64,000 nucleotides of DNA from Streptomyces spongiicola. GTDB lineage: Bacteria > Actinomycetota > Actinomycetes > Streptomycetales > Streptomycetaceae. The stretch is from positions 4,049,001-4,113,000 of the forward strand of contig NZ_CP029254.1 in NCBI RefSeq assembly GCF_003122365.1, written 5' to 3'. The notes under the pieces were generated by a model. That model was given only the letters and a program-made list of their open reading frames with translations, made no database searches and had not been told where the DNA came from. Both the position numbers and the translations under genes were made by a program. Shown piece by piece: positions 46,707-54,777 of this stretch (its first letter is position 1; each line of letters opens with the position of its first letter).

Positions 46707-47561
46707 GTGGGATCTCTGCGCAATCCGGTCGGGCCCCTTCCCTCCACCATCTACTGGCGGCGGAGGGGGGTCGCACTGCTGCTGCTCGCGCTGCTCGCGC
46801 TGCTGATCGCCTGGGCCGTCAGCTCCGGCGACCCCGGTGCCGGAACGAGCGGCGACGGCAAGCCGGGCGGCGCCGGACCCGCGCCCTCGATCACCCCGGG
46901 CCCCAGCGGTTCGGGTACCGCGATCAGTGAACAGCCCGGCGGCCGTGACGAGTCGGGCGACGGCGGCGGCAGCGCCGGAACCGGCGGCAGTGCCGGAACC
47001 GGCGGCGGCGCCGGGGCAGGCGGCGCCGGGGCAGGCGGCGGTGACGCGGGCGCGGGCGGCGGTGACGGCAAGAACGGCGACCCGGGGGCCGGCGGTGCGG
47101 CGAACGGCGGTGGCACCGGCCCGGCCGAGCGGGTCCCGGCGGGCTCCCCCCTCCCCGACTGCGAGCCGGGGGCGGTCGAGTTGACGGTGCGCAGCGTCAG
47201 GCCGGCCTACGCTCCGGACGAGCGGCCGCGGTTCGAACTCGCCGTGCACAACACCTCGGCAGTCACCTGCAAGGCCGATCTCGGCCCCGGGAAAGCGGTG
47301 CTGACCGTGTCGGCCATCAACGACGGCGAGAACGACAGGGTGTGGTCCTCGAAGGACTGCCCGGCCGGCGGCGGCTCCCTGCTGCTGAAGGTTCCGGCGG
47401 GCCGGACCGTGACCCACGCCGTGGACTGGGACCGGCGCGGGAGCGCCCCGCGGTGCGCGACCCCGTCGGCCACCGCCGCCGCTCCGGGTTCGTACCTGCT
47501 GGAAGTCGCCTTCCCGGGAGCCTCGGTGGCTCCGGCGTCGTTCCGGCTGGAGACGGACTAG
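46707..47561 (+). CDS. Membrane-anchored protein with Gly-rich linker and extracellular beta domain
   Basis: A 284-residue protein. A single TM helix follows basic residues (WRRRGVALLLLALLALLIAWAV, about residues 18-38). Then comes a Gly/Ala/Ser linker of about 90 residues made of GTGG/AGGG units, and a C-terminal domain of about 130 residues (PDCEPGAVELTVRSVRPAY through PGSYLLEVAFPG) with four cysteines and an Ig-like strand pattern. It probably faces the wall. No enzymatic motif. GTG at 46707 is favoured by the -10 box seven bases upstream; a longer frame opens at 46653. Confidence 0.75.
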   Translation: MGSLRNPVGPLPSTIYWRRRGVALLLLALLALLIAWAVSSGDPGAGTSGDGKPGGAGPAPSITPGPSGSGTAISEQPGGRDESGDGGGSAGTGGSAGTGGGAGAGGAGAGGGDAGAGGGDGKNGDPGAGGAANGGGTGPAERVPAGSPLPDCEPGAVELTVRSVRPAYAPDERPRFELAVHNTSAVTCKADLGPGKAVLTVSAINDGENDRVWSSKDCPAGGGSLLLKVPAGRTVTHAVDWDRRGSAPRCATPSATAAAPGSYLLEVAFPGASVAPASFRLETD

Positions 47562-47699
47562 CGCAGGCGGGCTCGAACCGGCGCAGGCGGGCTGGGGCGT
47601 GGCGTCGTTGTCCTCTCTGTGAACCGCCCCCGGTTGGGCGGATGCGGTCCGGCTTCGGCGTCGCTCGTGACCCGCGGGACGGTCTCCAGACGAGTCTTT

Positions 47700-48111
47700 C
47701 CGAATACGGTCAGCGGCCGTCGGCGGCCGTCGGCGGTCAGTGAGCGGCTGACCGCCTGGCCGGCCTGGAAGTTGTGCCAGATCGCGGCGGCCAGGGCCGG
47801 CATCTGCTGAGCGACACGGACAGCCACACCCTCGACGGTACGTCCGCCGTGTTGTTCCAGGTCGAGCCGGCCGTTGAGGGTGTCGTTGACCGACTCGATC
47901 AGATGGCGGACCTTCTTGAGCATCGGCTCGCCGGGCCGCAGGATCTCCTTCTTCCGCGACGTCCGCAGCAGTGTGATGCCCTGTGCGGACAGTGACCGCT
48001 CGAAGGTCTTCGAGGCGAAGCCCTTGTCGCTGGTGAGAAGCAGTCCTGGCCGCTCGCGGACCAGTTCGGCGTCGACCTCCGGCATCGCGGCCAGGATCTC
48101 GCGCTCTGCGG
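47700..48111 (-). pseudogene. Truncated IS982-type transposase
   Basis: A C-terminal piece of a DDE transposase: ERPGLLLTSDKGFASKTFE, LRTSRKKEILRPGEPMLKKV, LIESVNDTLNGRLDLEQHGG, and VRVAQQMPALAAAIWHNFQ are characteristic of streptomycete IS982-like elements. The N-terminal half is missing, cut off at about 48111 where a TnpB fragment begins on the other strand. The C-terminus runs past the usual RSL ending into a GGCCGTCGGC slippage repeat. No start codon, inverted repeats or target duplication are recognisable. Confidence 0.85.
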
Positions 48112-48219
48112 GACAAGGTGCCGCTGAACGTCCGCACCCGGACGTGCGGCTGCGGGACGACCCACGACCGGGACGTGAACGCGGCGAAGAACATGCGGGC
48201 CGTCGGGCCGTCGGGCTGA
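48112..48219 (+). pseudogene. C-terminal remnant of IS200/IS605-family TnpB
   Basis: Thirty-five codons and a stop: DKVPLNVRTRTCGCGTTHDR then DVNAAKNMRAVG. This is the zinc-ribbon plus final catalytic-Asp segment (DRDxNAAxN) of TnpB RNA-guided nucleases. Everything upstream is gone, replaced by the truncated IS982-type transposase on the opposite strand. It cannot encode an active nuclease. Confidence 0.85.
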
Positions 48220-48348
48220 CGGCGTCTGTTTGTGGAGCTGGTGCAGAACCTCAACGGCGCACTCCCGGCGGGCAGTCGGCGATGAAGCAGAGAACCCCAC
48301 GGCGCGAGCCGTAGGGATCCCCCTCCTTCGGGCGGGGGAGGGAGTCAA
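48220..48348 (+). mobile_element. IS605-type right end / omega-RNA-like sequence after the TnpB remnant
   Basis: Following the tnpB stop are ACGGC-GCGA-GCCGT and CCCTCC...GGAGGG stem-forming segments, ending GAGTCAA at about 48348. This is the usual layout of IS605-family right ends, whose transcript is the omega RNA scaffold. The bases after TCAA (GAAGTCGAGCATC...) would be the guide and belong to the broken alpha/beta hydrolase gene. Whether it is still transcribed is unknown. Confidence 0.6.
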
Positions 48349-48520
48349 GAAGTCGAGCATCTTCCGGTTGGTCGGCTCCGCGTGGTCGATCTGCGGCCGT
48401 GGCCGGTCCGGGGGATGATCTCGGCCCGCGCGCCGGGGATCAGCCGGGGCACGCGTTCGACCTGCCGGTCGGGGTGGCCCAGGAGGCTCCAGCCCTGAAG
48501 CACGGACGCCGGCACCCGGG
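48349..48520 (-). pseudogene. C-terminal fragment of an alpha/beta hydrolase
   Basis: Minus-strand reading gives GWSLLGHPDRQVERVPRLIP, GARAEIIPRTGHG and, after a one-base frameshift, PQIDHAEPTNRKMLDF. This is the typical end of an alpha/beta hydrolase, including the catalytic Asp and His regions. The frame is interrupted exactly where the IS605-type right end starts. The rest of the gene (about 48521-48800) is not recognisable. Confidence 0.65.
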
Positions 48521-48827
48521 GCCCAGGGCACCCGCGAGGACATCCCGCCCTGCCTGCCGTGCCACCCCGAACCCCCGCCACGCCCACGAGGGGCAGGCGC
48601 AGGCGCAGGCGCACGGTGCCTGTGAAGTGGCCGCCGCATCCTGTGGGTTGCAAGGCGCCCGGGGTGCCGTGCTCTGCGGCGTTTTGCAGACCGTGGTCTT
48701 GCAGGCGGCCACGGCCCTTCAACCCGGCAGTCCCGCGACCCTCCGGACAAGCCCCACACAGCGAAAGGGCCGCCCGGCCCACGGCGGCCGGACAGCCCCT
48801 CAACCAGGATTTTCAGCAGTCTTCCAG
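48521..48827. other. Residual spacer before disA
   Basis: No gene recognised. GGCGCA hexamer repeats lie near 48592-48612. GGCCGCC and GGCGGCC (48768-48774, 48783-48789) can form a 7-bp hairpin that may terminate disA on the minus strand. Confidence 0.5.
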
Positions 48828-49961
48828 CTAGACGTAGCGCTCCAGGATGGACGACTCGGCGAGACGCGAAAGCCCCTCGCGGACGCTGCGGGCGCGGGCC
48901 TCGCCGACGCCGTCGACCGTCTGGAGGTCGTCGACGCTGGCGGCCAGCAGCTTCTGAAGGCCGCCGAAGTGCTCGACGAGCCGTTCGATGATCGCACCTG
49001 GCAGCCGCGGCACCTTGGCGAGGAGCCGGTAACCACGCGGGGACACCGCGGAGTCCAGCGTCTCGGGCGATCCGCTGTAACCCAGAGCGCGTGCCACGAT
49101 GGGCAGCTCCAGGAGTTCCGCGTGCGTCAGGTCGTTGAGTTCGGCGAGTGCCTCGTCGACCGTGCGGGAGCGCTTGGCGGTCGGCTCCGGGACGTAGTCG
49201 CGGACGACGAGTCCGCGCTCCGGCTCCACGCCGGCGATCAACTCGTCGAGCTGGAGCGCGAGGAGCCGGCCGTCGGTGCCCAGCTCCACCACGTACTGCT
49301 CGATCTCCGTGGCGATCCGGCGCACCATCTCCAGGCGCTGCGCGACGGCGGTGACATCGCGGACGGTCACCAGGTCCTCGATCTCCAGGGCCGACAGCGT
49401 GCCGGCGACCTCGTCCAGCCGGAGCTTGTAGCGCTCCAGCGTGGCCAGCGCCTGGTTCGCCCGGGACAGGATCGCCGCGGACTCCTCCAGGACCCGCCGC
49501 TCACCGTCCACGTAGAGCGCGATGAGGCGCATCGACTGGGACACGGAGACGACGGGGAAGCCGCACTGCTTGGACACGCGATCCGCGGTGCGGTGCCTGG
49601 TACCGGTCTCCTCGGTGGGGATCGAGGCGTCGGGAACGAGCTGCACACCGGCTCGGTGGATCTTGGTGATGTCCTTGTCGAGGATCAGCGCCCCGTCGAG
49701 CTTGCACAGCTCGCGCAGCCGGGTCGCGGTGAACTCGACGTCCAGCACAAAGCCGCCCGTGCACATGGATTCGACCGACTTGTCCATCCCCAGGACGATG
49801 AGGCCGCCCGTGCTGCCCCGAAGGATGCGCTCGAGGCCGTCACGCAGGGCGGTGCCCGGGGCGACCGCACTGAGCGAGGCGCGCATCAGCGCGTCCGTGC
49901 CGGATCCCCCGGGGCCTCCGCCGGACTTTCCGGGTGCTGAGCCCCGGTCGTTGGCTGCCAC
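48828..49961 (-). CDS. disA: DNA integrity scanning protein, diadenylate cyclase DisA
   Basis: A 377-residue enzyme that makes c-di-AMP from two ATP and slides along DNA. The DAC domain has LCKLDGALILDKD (DGA motif) and TEETGTRHRTADRVSKQ (RHR motif). A helical spine follows, then C-terminal helix-hairpin-helix DNA-binding segments (LPGAIIERLVEHFGGLQKL; VDGVGEARARSVREGL). GTG start has GGAGGAG upstream. It lies just downstream of radA on the same strand (44-base gap), the classical radA-disA pair, where RadA-type proteins inhibit DisA. Confidence 0.97.
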   Translation of the reverse strand: MAANDRGSAPGKSGGGPGGSGTDALMRASLSAVAPGTALRDGLERILRGSTGGLIVLGMDKSVESMCTGGFVLDVEFTATRLRELCKLDGALILDKDITKIHRAGVQLVPDASIPTEETGTRHRTADRVSKQCGFPVVSVSQSMRLIALYVDGERRVLEESAAILSRANQALATLERYKLRLDEVAGTLSALEIEDLVTVRDVTAVAQRLEMVRRIATEIEQYVVELGTDGRLLALQLDELIAGVEPERGLVVRDYVPEPTAKRSRTVDEALAELNDLTHAELLELPIVARALGYSGSPETLDSAVSPRGYRLLAKVPRLPGAIIERLVEHFGGLQKLLAASVDDLQTVDGVGEARARSVREGLSRLAESSILERYV

Positions 49962-50005
49962 TGCACTCCTCCGGCTCGTACGGGCGGGCGAGACCAGGGC
50001 AAAGT

Positions 50006-51415
50006 CTACCGGCGCGGGCCGTCCGCCGGTGGGGCCTCCGCTCTGCGCCCGCGCGGGAGCACTCTCAGCGCGTCGCCCATGTCGGCGACTTCCGTGACCT
50101 TCATACCAGGCGGGACCCGGCCCGGATCGGACGGGACCAGCGCGTGGGTGAAGCCCAGGCGGTGCGCCTCGGCCAGCCGCCGCTGGACCCCCGTGACACG
50201 TCTCACCTCGCCCGCGAGGCCCACCTCGCCGATCGCCACCAGGTTCTTGGGCAGCGGGGTGTCGCTCGCCGCGGAGGCCAGCGCCAGGGCGACCGCGAGA
50301 TCCGCCGCCGGCTCGGAGAGCTTCACACCGCCGACGGTCGCACTGTAGATGTCCCTTTTGCCCAGGGCGCTGATCCGCCCTCGCTGTTCCAGCACGGCCA
50401 GCATCATCGACACCCGCGAGGTCTCCAGCCCGGAGGTGGTGCGCCGGGGCGAGGGGATCTGCGAGTCGACGGTCAGCGCCTGCACCTCGGCGACCAGCGG
50501 GCGGCGGCCCTCGAGGGTCACCGTGAGGCAGGTGCCCGGCACCGGCTCGTCCCGCCGGGTGAGGAACAGCCCGCTGGGATCGGCGAGTCCGGTGATCCCC
50601 TCGTCGTGCAGCTCGAAGCAGCCCACCTCGTCCGTCGCCCCGTAGCGGTTCTTGACGCCCCGTACGAGACGCAGCCGGGCGTGCCGGTCGCCCTCGAAGT
50701 GCAGCACCACATCCACGAGGTGCTCCAGCAGCCGGGGGCCGGCGATCGCGCCGTCCTTGGTGACGTGCCCCACCAGCAGCGTGGACATGCCCCGCTCCTT
50801 CGAGGCGCGGATCAGCGCGCCCGCGACCTCCCGGACCTGGGCCATCCCGCCCGGGGCCCCGTCGATCTCGGGCGAGGCCACCGTCTGGACGGAGTCGAGG
50901 ACCAGCAAGGACGGCTTGACCGCGTCGAGATGGCCGAGGACCGCGGACAGGTCGGTCTCGGCGGCGAGGTACAGATGGTCGTCGAGCGCGCCGATCCGGT
51001 CGGCACGCAACCGGACCTGGCTCGCGGACTCCTCACCCGTCACATAGAGCGTGCGGTGCTCGTCGCTCGCCGCCTTCGCCGCGACGTCCAGCAGCAGCGT
51101 CGACTTGCCGACGCCCGGCTCGCCCGCGAGGAGCACCACGGCGCCGGGCACCAGCCCGCCGCCGAGCACCCGGTCCAGCTCGTCGACGCCGGTCGTGCGG
51201 GCGGTCGCCTGCCGGCCGTCCACCTGCCCGATGGGCAGCGCTGCGTTGGTGACCCGGCCGACGGCGGTCGTGCGGACCGCGGGCGCCCCGTACTCCTCCA
51301 CCGTGCCCCAGGCCTGGCACTCGGGGCAGCGGCCGAGCCATTTGGCGGTCGTCCATCCGCATTCGGTGCAGCGGTAGGACGGCCGGTCCTTGGAGGTCTT
51401 CGTACGGGCAGCCAT
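50006..51415 (-). CDS. radA: DNA repair protein RadA (Sms)
   Basis: A 469-residue RecA-like branch-migration ATPase. The N-terminal zinc finger is YRCTECGWTTAKWLGRCPEC, then Walker A GEPGVGKST, Walker B LLVLDSVQT, the RadA-specific KNRYG in VRGVKNRYGATDEVG, and a C-terminal Lon-protease-like domain with SEPAADLAVALALASAA. ATG at 51415. It is probably transcribed with disA. The upstream region contains a 12-bp repeat array. Confidence 0.97.
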   Translation of the reverse strand: MAARTKTSKDRPSYRCTECGWTTAKWLGRCPECQAWGTVEEYGAPAVRTTAVGRVTNAALPIGQVDGRQATARTTGVDELDRVLGGGLVPGAVVLLAGEPGVGKSTLLLDVAAKAASDEHRTLYVTGEESASQVRLRADRIGALDDHLYLAAETDLSAVLGHLDAVKPSLLVLDSVQTVASPEIDGAPGGMAQVREVAGALIRASKERGMSTLLVGHVTKDGAIAGPRLLEHLVDVVLHFEGDRHARLRLVRGVKNRYGATDEVGCFELHDEGITGLADPSGLFLTRRDEPVPGTCLTVTLEGRRPLVAEVQALTVDSQIPSPRRTTSGLETSRVSMMLAVLEQRGRISALGKRDIYSATVGGVKLSEPAADLAVALALASAASDTPLPKNLVAIGEVGLAGEVRRVTGVQRRLAEAHRLGFTHALVPSDPGRVPPGMKVTEVADMGDALRVLPRGRRAEAPPADGPRR

Positions 51416-51454
51416 GCGGGAAACCGTAGCGCCGGACACCGACAACGCGCCCGG

Positions 51455-51497
51455 GGGTGCCGAACCGGGTGCCGAACCGGGTGCCGAACCGGGTGCC
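51455..51497. repeat. 12-bp x3 tandem repeat upstream of radA
   Basis: Three perfect copies of GGGTGCCGAACC plus a partial fourth, 40-82 bases before the radA start, so within its leader or promoter region. Confidence 0.92.
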
Positions 51498-51715
51498 CGG
51501 ACCGGCGACCGGTAACCGGGGACCGGTCCCGGGTCGGGCGGCACGCCTGCCCGGTGACGGACGCACATGCGGTGCGCATAGGCCACGTTGATAAGCACAA
51601 TCACCCGCACGGTGGCAAATGCTGCTGTTCTCTTTCGAGGGATCACTTCACCCGTATGGATTAAATGTGCTCAAGTCGCGCGAAGGGTGTGCCAACCCCT
51701 GCCTACGGTCGCCGG

Positions 51716-53614
51716 GTGACGAGCAGCATGCTGGAGCCCCCCGCGCAAACCACCGGTGCACACCGCGCACCCGGCCGTGCGCCCCGGCCGACGCTCGGGC
51801 AGACCCCGCCCGCGCGGTACGAGCCCTATCTGGACGGGCTGTTCACCTACTGCCTGTCCGTGCTCTGCGACCACGGCGCAGCGACGGCCGCGCTCGGGGA
51901 GGTCCTCGCCGCCGCCGAGCGGCACCACGGACGCGGCCCCGCCGACGAGGAGCACCGAAAAGCCTGGCTGTACGCGCTCGCCCGGTGGGCCTGCCTGCGC
52001 AGGCTGAGAGAGCAGCGCCGCCGGCGCCGGGGTCCCGGGGCGCACTCGGCCCGCACGCGCGGGCACGCGGCGGGGACCGGGGGACGCACCTCGGGGGCCG
52101 CCGCACCGGAGGGGCGGGACGAGACCCCGTCGGCTGCGTCGCCCCCGTCGCACCCGCCGGCTGGGTCGTCTGGGTCGTCTGGGTCGGCTCCGTCAACTCC
52201 GTCAACTCCGTCGGCTCCGTCGGCTCCGTCGGCTCCGTCGTCTCCGGAGGCCGAGGAGCGGCACCGGGCGGAACTCGCCAGGCTGGCCTGGCCGGAGGCC
52301 GCGGGCACCACCCCCGAGCAGCGCGAGGCGCTGGAACTGGCCGTGCGGCACCGGCTCGGTCCCCGCGGCGTCGCCGCCGTGCTGGGGATGGAGTCGGCCG
52401 CCGCGCGCGAACTCCTCTCGTCCGCCGCCTGTGAGGTGGAGCGCACCCGCGCGGCCCTCGCCGTCGTCGAGACCGGGAACTGCCCCTCGGTCGCCCGGCT
52501 CACCGAGGACCGCCGGGTGCTGCTCTCCGCCGCCCTGCGACGCGAACTCGTCCGCCATGTCGACGACTGTCCGCGCTGTCGCCGCGCCGCCGAGCGGGCG
52601 GGTGCCGGGGGACCGTGGCCGGGCTCGACCGCCACCCCCGCCGCCACCCCCGGCACGCTCCCCCTGGCCGTCGCGCCCCGGGAAGAGGCACACGCGGCGA
52701 TGCTGCACGTACCGCGTGCCCGCGCCACCGCGCCCCGCTTCGGACGCGACGGCTTCCCGCTGGACCCCAAGGACCACGCCGCCCGGCGGAGCCGGTTGCG
52801 GTCCCGCGCCGTCACCACGACCGTGGTCGCGGCCGTGGTCGCCGCGCCCGTGCTCGCACTCTGGGCGTCCTACCGGGGTGACTCCCCGGCCGGCGAGGCG
52901 CACGACGGCCCCGCGGTCTCCGCGAGCGAGGCCGACGACCCGCAGTCGACGGGGGGTGCGCCGTACGACCGCTACGAGAACGCCGGCAACGCGCACCCGG
53001 ACGGTCCGGACCCCCGGTTCGCCGTCGGTCTGCCGGGCCCGGAGGCCGGGGGAGTCACCGTCGAGGTGCTCAGCCCCGGCGCCCCGCCCGGCTCCGCCGG
53101 TGCGGCGGGCCGCGGTGCCGGCCGGATCTCCGTCGACGCGCGAACGTACGGAGGGTCCGTGCTGCTCACGCTCGCCGCCTCGGGTGACGCCCCGGTCCCC
53201 TGGTCACTGTGGACGGACGCGCGGTGGCTCTACGCCGACCTCACCTCGGGCACGCTGTCGCCGGGGGAGTCGGTCATCGTCCGTGTCCATGTGGACCGCA
53301 CGGCGGAACCGTCTGGTCAGTGGAGCGCCCGTATCGGCATCGACCCCGCCGGAACGGTCCTGCAGATGCGCGGCGAGGGATCGCCGCAGACCGGGCCGCC
53401 GTCGCAGCCTCCACCGTCCACGCAGCCACCGTCCACTCAGCCTCCGCCGGCGTCCGGGCCGCCGTCGCCGTGGGAGCCTCCGCCGTCCACGCAGCCGCCG
53501 CAGACCGGGCCTCCGCCACCCGGGGCGCCCCCACCGGCGCCGGAGCCCACGCCGCCGTCCGAGCCTCCGCCCTCGGCCGAGCCCCTGAGCGAGGCCCCGG
53601 CCGCGCCCGGCTGA
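51716..53614 (+). CDS. Sigma-like / zinc-finger / BACON-domain membrane protein
   Basis: A 632-residue protein of a family common in Streptomyces. The N-terminus (YEPYLDGLFTYCLSVLCDHG through TPEQREALELAVRHRL) resembles degenerate ECF sigma regions 2 and 4. A CPRC-containing segment (RHVDDCPRCRRAAERA) looks like an anti-sigma zinc finger. A TM helix lies at about residues 365-385, then a BACON-like beta domain (SGTLSPGESVIVRVHVD), and a Pro/Ser-rich tail. In-frame 9-base repeats give APSTPSTPSAPSAPS. GTG at 51716 follows TACGGT by six bases, so it is probably leaderless. Confidence 0.85.
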   Translation: MTSSMLEPPAQTTGAHRAPGRAPRPTLGQTPPARYEPYLDGLFTYCLSVLCDHGAATAALGEVLAAAERHHGRGPADEEHRKAWLYALARWACLRRLREQRRRRRGPGAHSARTRGHAAGTGGRTSGAAAPEGRDETPSAASPPSHPPAGSSGSSGSAPSTPSTPSAPSAPSAPSSPEAEERHRAELARLAWPEAAGTTPEQREALELAVRHRLGPRGVAAVLGMESAAARELLSSAACEVERTRAALAVVETGNCPSVARLTEDRRVLLSAALRRELVRHVDDCPRCRRAAERAGAGGPWPGSTATPAATPGTLPLAVAPREEAHAAMLHVPRARATAPRFGRDGFPLDPKDHAARRSRLRSRAVTTTVVAAVVAAPVLALWASYRGDSPAGEAHDGPAVSASEADDPQSTGGAPYDRYENAGNAHPDGPDPRFAVGLPGPEAGGVTVEVLSPGAPPGSAGAAGRGAGRISVDARTYGGSVLLTLAASGDAPVPWSLWTDARWLYADLTSGTLSPGESVIVRVHVDRTAEPSGQWSARIGIDPAGTVLQMRGEGSPQTGPPSQPPPSTQPPSTQPPPASGPPSPWEPPPSTQPPQTGPPPPGAPPPAPEPTPPSEPPPSAEPLSEAPAAPG

Positions 53615-53876
53615 CGAGGCGTTTCCCCCGGTACCGGGACCGCAAGGCGCCGTGCCTCCGGTGGACCGTCAGGTGGCGGCCGTCTCCCCGCCGCGAGGGC
53701 GGCCGCTACCGTGCAGCCGGATCCGGGCGGCCCGCCCCCGCCCCGGTGCCGCTCCACGCGCTTCGCGGATCCAGCGGTGTCCCGCACGGCGGACGCGGCC
53801 CCTCCGCCAGGTGCCGGCCGCCCGGATCCGGCCGAGCGGGGTCCGGCCGCGCGGGACGGGGTCCGTACGGCTCCGG
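53615..53876. other. Spacer between convergent genes
   Basis: 262 GC-rich bases (just under the 300-base threshold). No gene or clear terminator stem was recognised. Confidence 0.55.
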
Positions 53877-54737
53877 TCACCCGGGACCCTGGGCCGCGCG
53901 ACCCGGCCCAGAGGGATCCGCCGGGTGCGGTGCCAGCAGCGGCAGCTGCGAGGCCGGCCGCGCCTCGCACAGCTCCACGAGCACGTCGTAGGCGGCCTTG
54001 CCCATCAGCTCGGTCAGCTCGGGCCGGTAGGTCACGTACACCGGGTCGCCCGCCCCGTGCGCCGAGGTCGCCGACGTGCACCACCAGTGCAGATCATGGC
54101 CTCCCGGACCCCAGCCCCTGCGGTCGTACTCGCCGATCGACACCTGGAGGACCCGTGTGTCGTCCGGCCGGTCGATCCACTCGTACGTCCGACGGATCGG
54201 CAGCTGCCAGCACACGTCGGGCTTGGTCTCCAGCGGCTCCCGGCCCTCCCTCAGCGCCAGGATGTGCAGGGAGCAGCCCACACCGCCCGCGAACCCCGGC
54301 CGGTTCTGGAAGATGCAGGAGCCCTTCCACCGCCGGGTCTGCCGGTCCCCGTCCTCGTTGACCTCGGCCCAGCCCGACGCGCGGCCGACGTCGTGGAACT
54401 CCCAGACCTCCGGAGTGAGACGCGCCACATGACCGGCGACCCGCTCCTCGTCCTCCTCGTCGGAGAAGTGCGCACCGAGCGTGCAGCAGCCGTCGTCCGC
54501 CCGGCCCGTCTGGATGCCCTGGCAGCCGCTGCCGAAGATGCAGTTCCAGCGGGAGGTCAGCCAGGTCAGGTCGCAGCGGAAGACCTGCTCGCCGTCCGAG
54601 GGGTCCGGGAACTCGACCCAGGCCCGCGGAAAGTCCAGGCCCTTCTCGTCCGGTTCGGCGTGCGAGGGGGAGTGAGGGCTGACCTTGGGCTTCTTCGGCC
54701 GGTCTTTGTCCTGCTTCGCCTTTTTCGTCTTTGGCAC
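53877..54737 (-). CDS. Conserved Cys-rich hypothetical protein
   Basis: A 286-residue cytoplasmic protein starting with a Lys-rich tail (VPKTKKAKQDKDRPKKPK). It has clustered cysteines (WNCIFGSGCQGI; DDGCCTLGAHFSDEED; GSCIFQNRP; GCSLHILAL; PDVCWQLP), suggesting a metal or Fe-S site. The arrangement recalls YkgJ/DUF3109-type proteins, but I am not certain. GTG start with GGAG upstream. It is divergent from the Ppx/GppA gene, with 40 bases between starts. Confidence 0.8.
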   Translation of the reverse strand: MPKTKKAKQDKDRPKKPKVSPHSPSHAEPDEKGLDFPRAWVEFPDPSDGEQVFRCDLTWLTSRWNCIFGSGCQGIQTGRADDGCCTLGAHFSDEEDEERVAGHVARLTPEVWEFHDVGRASGWAEVNEDGDRQTRRWKGSCIFQNRPGFAGGVGCSLHILALREGREPLETKPDVCWQLPIRRTYEWIDRPDDTRVLQVSIGEYDRRGWGPGGHDLHWWCTSATSAHGAGDPVYVTYRPELTELMGKAAYDVLVELCEARPASQLPLLAPHPADPSGPGRAAQGPG

Positions 54738-54764
54738 GACTCCAGCGTATGCGGGTCGCCGCAG

Positions 54765-54770
54765 TAGCGT
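54765..54770 (+). promoter_or_regulatory. -10 box of a leaderless transcript
   Basis: TAGCGT ends exactly seven bases before the ATG at 54778, with no ribosome site between. This is one of the clearest leaderless arrangements in the window. Confidence 0.6.
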
Positions 54771-54777
54771 TCCGCAC

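Noticed and set aside
45830..46750. Long minus-strand frame of about 300 codons between mutY and the next gene
   Set aside because: Composition is Arg/Gly/Pro noise and it runs over a 17-bp tandem repeat and the start of the next gene. Only a short frame at 45856-46152 is kept, at low confidence.
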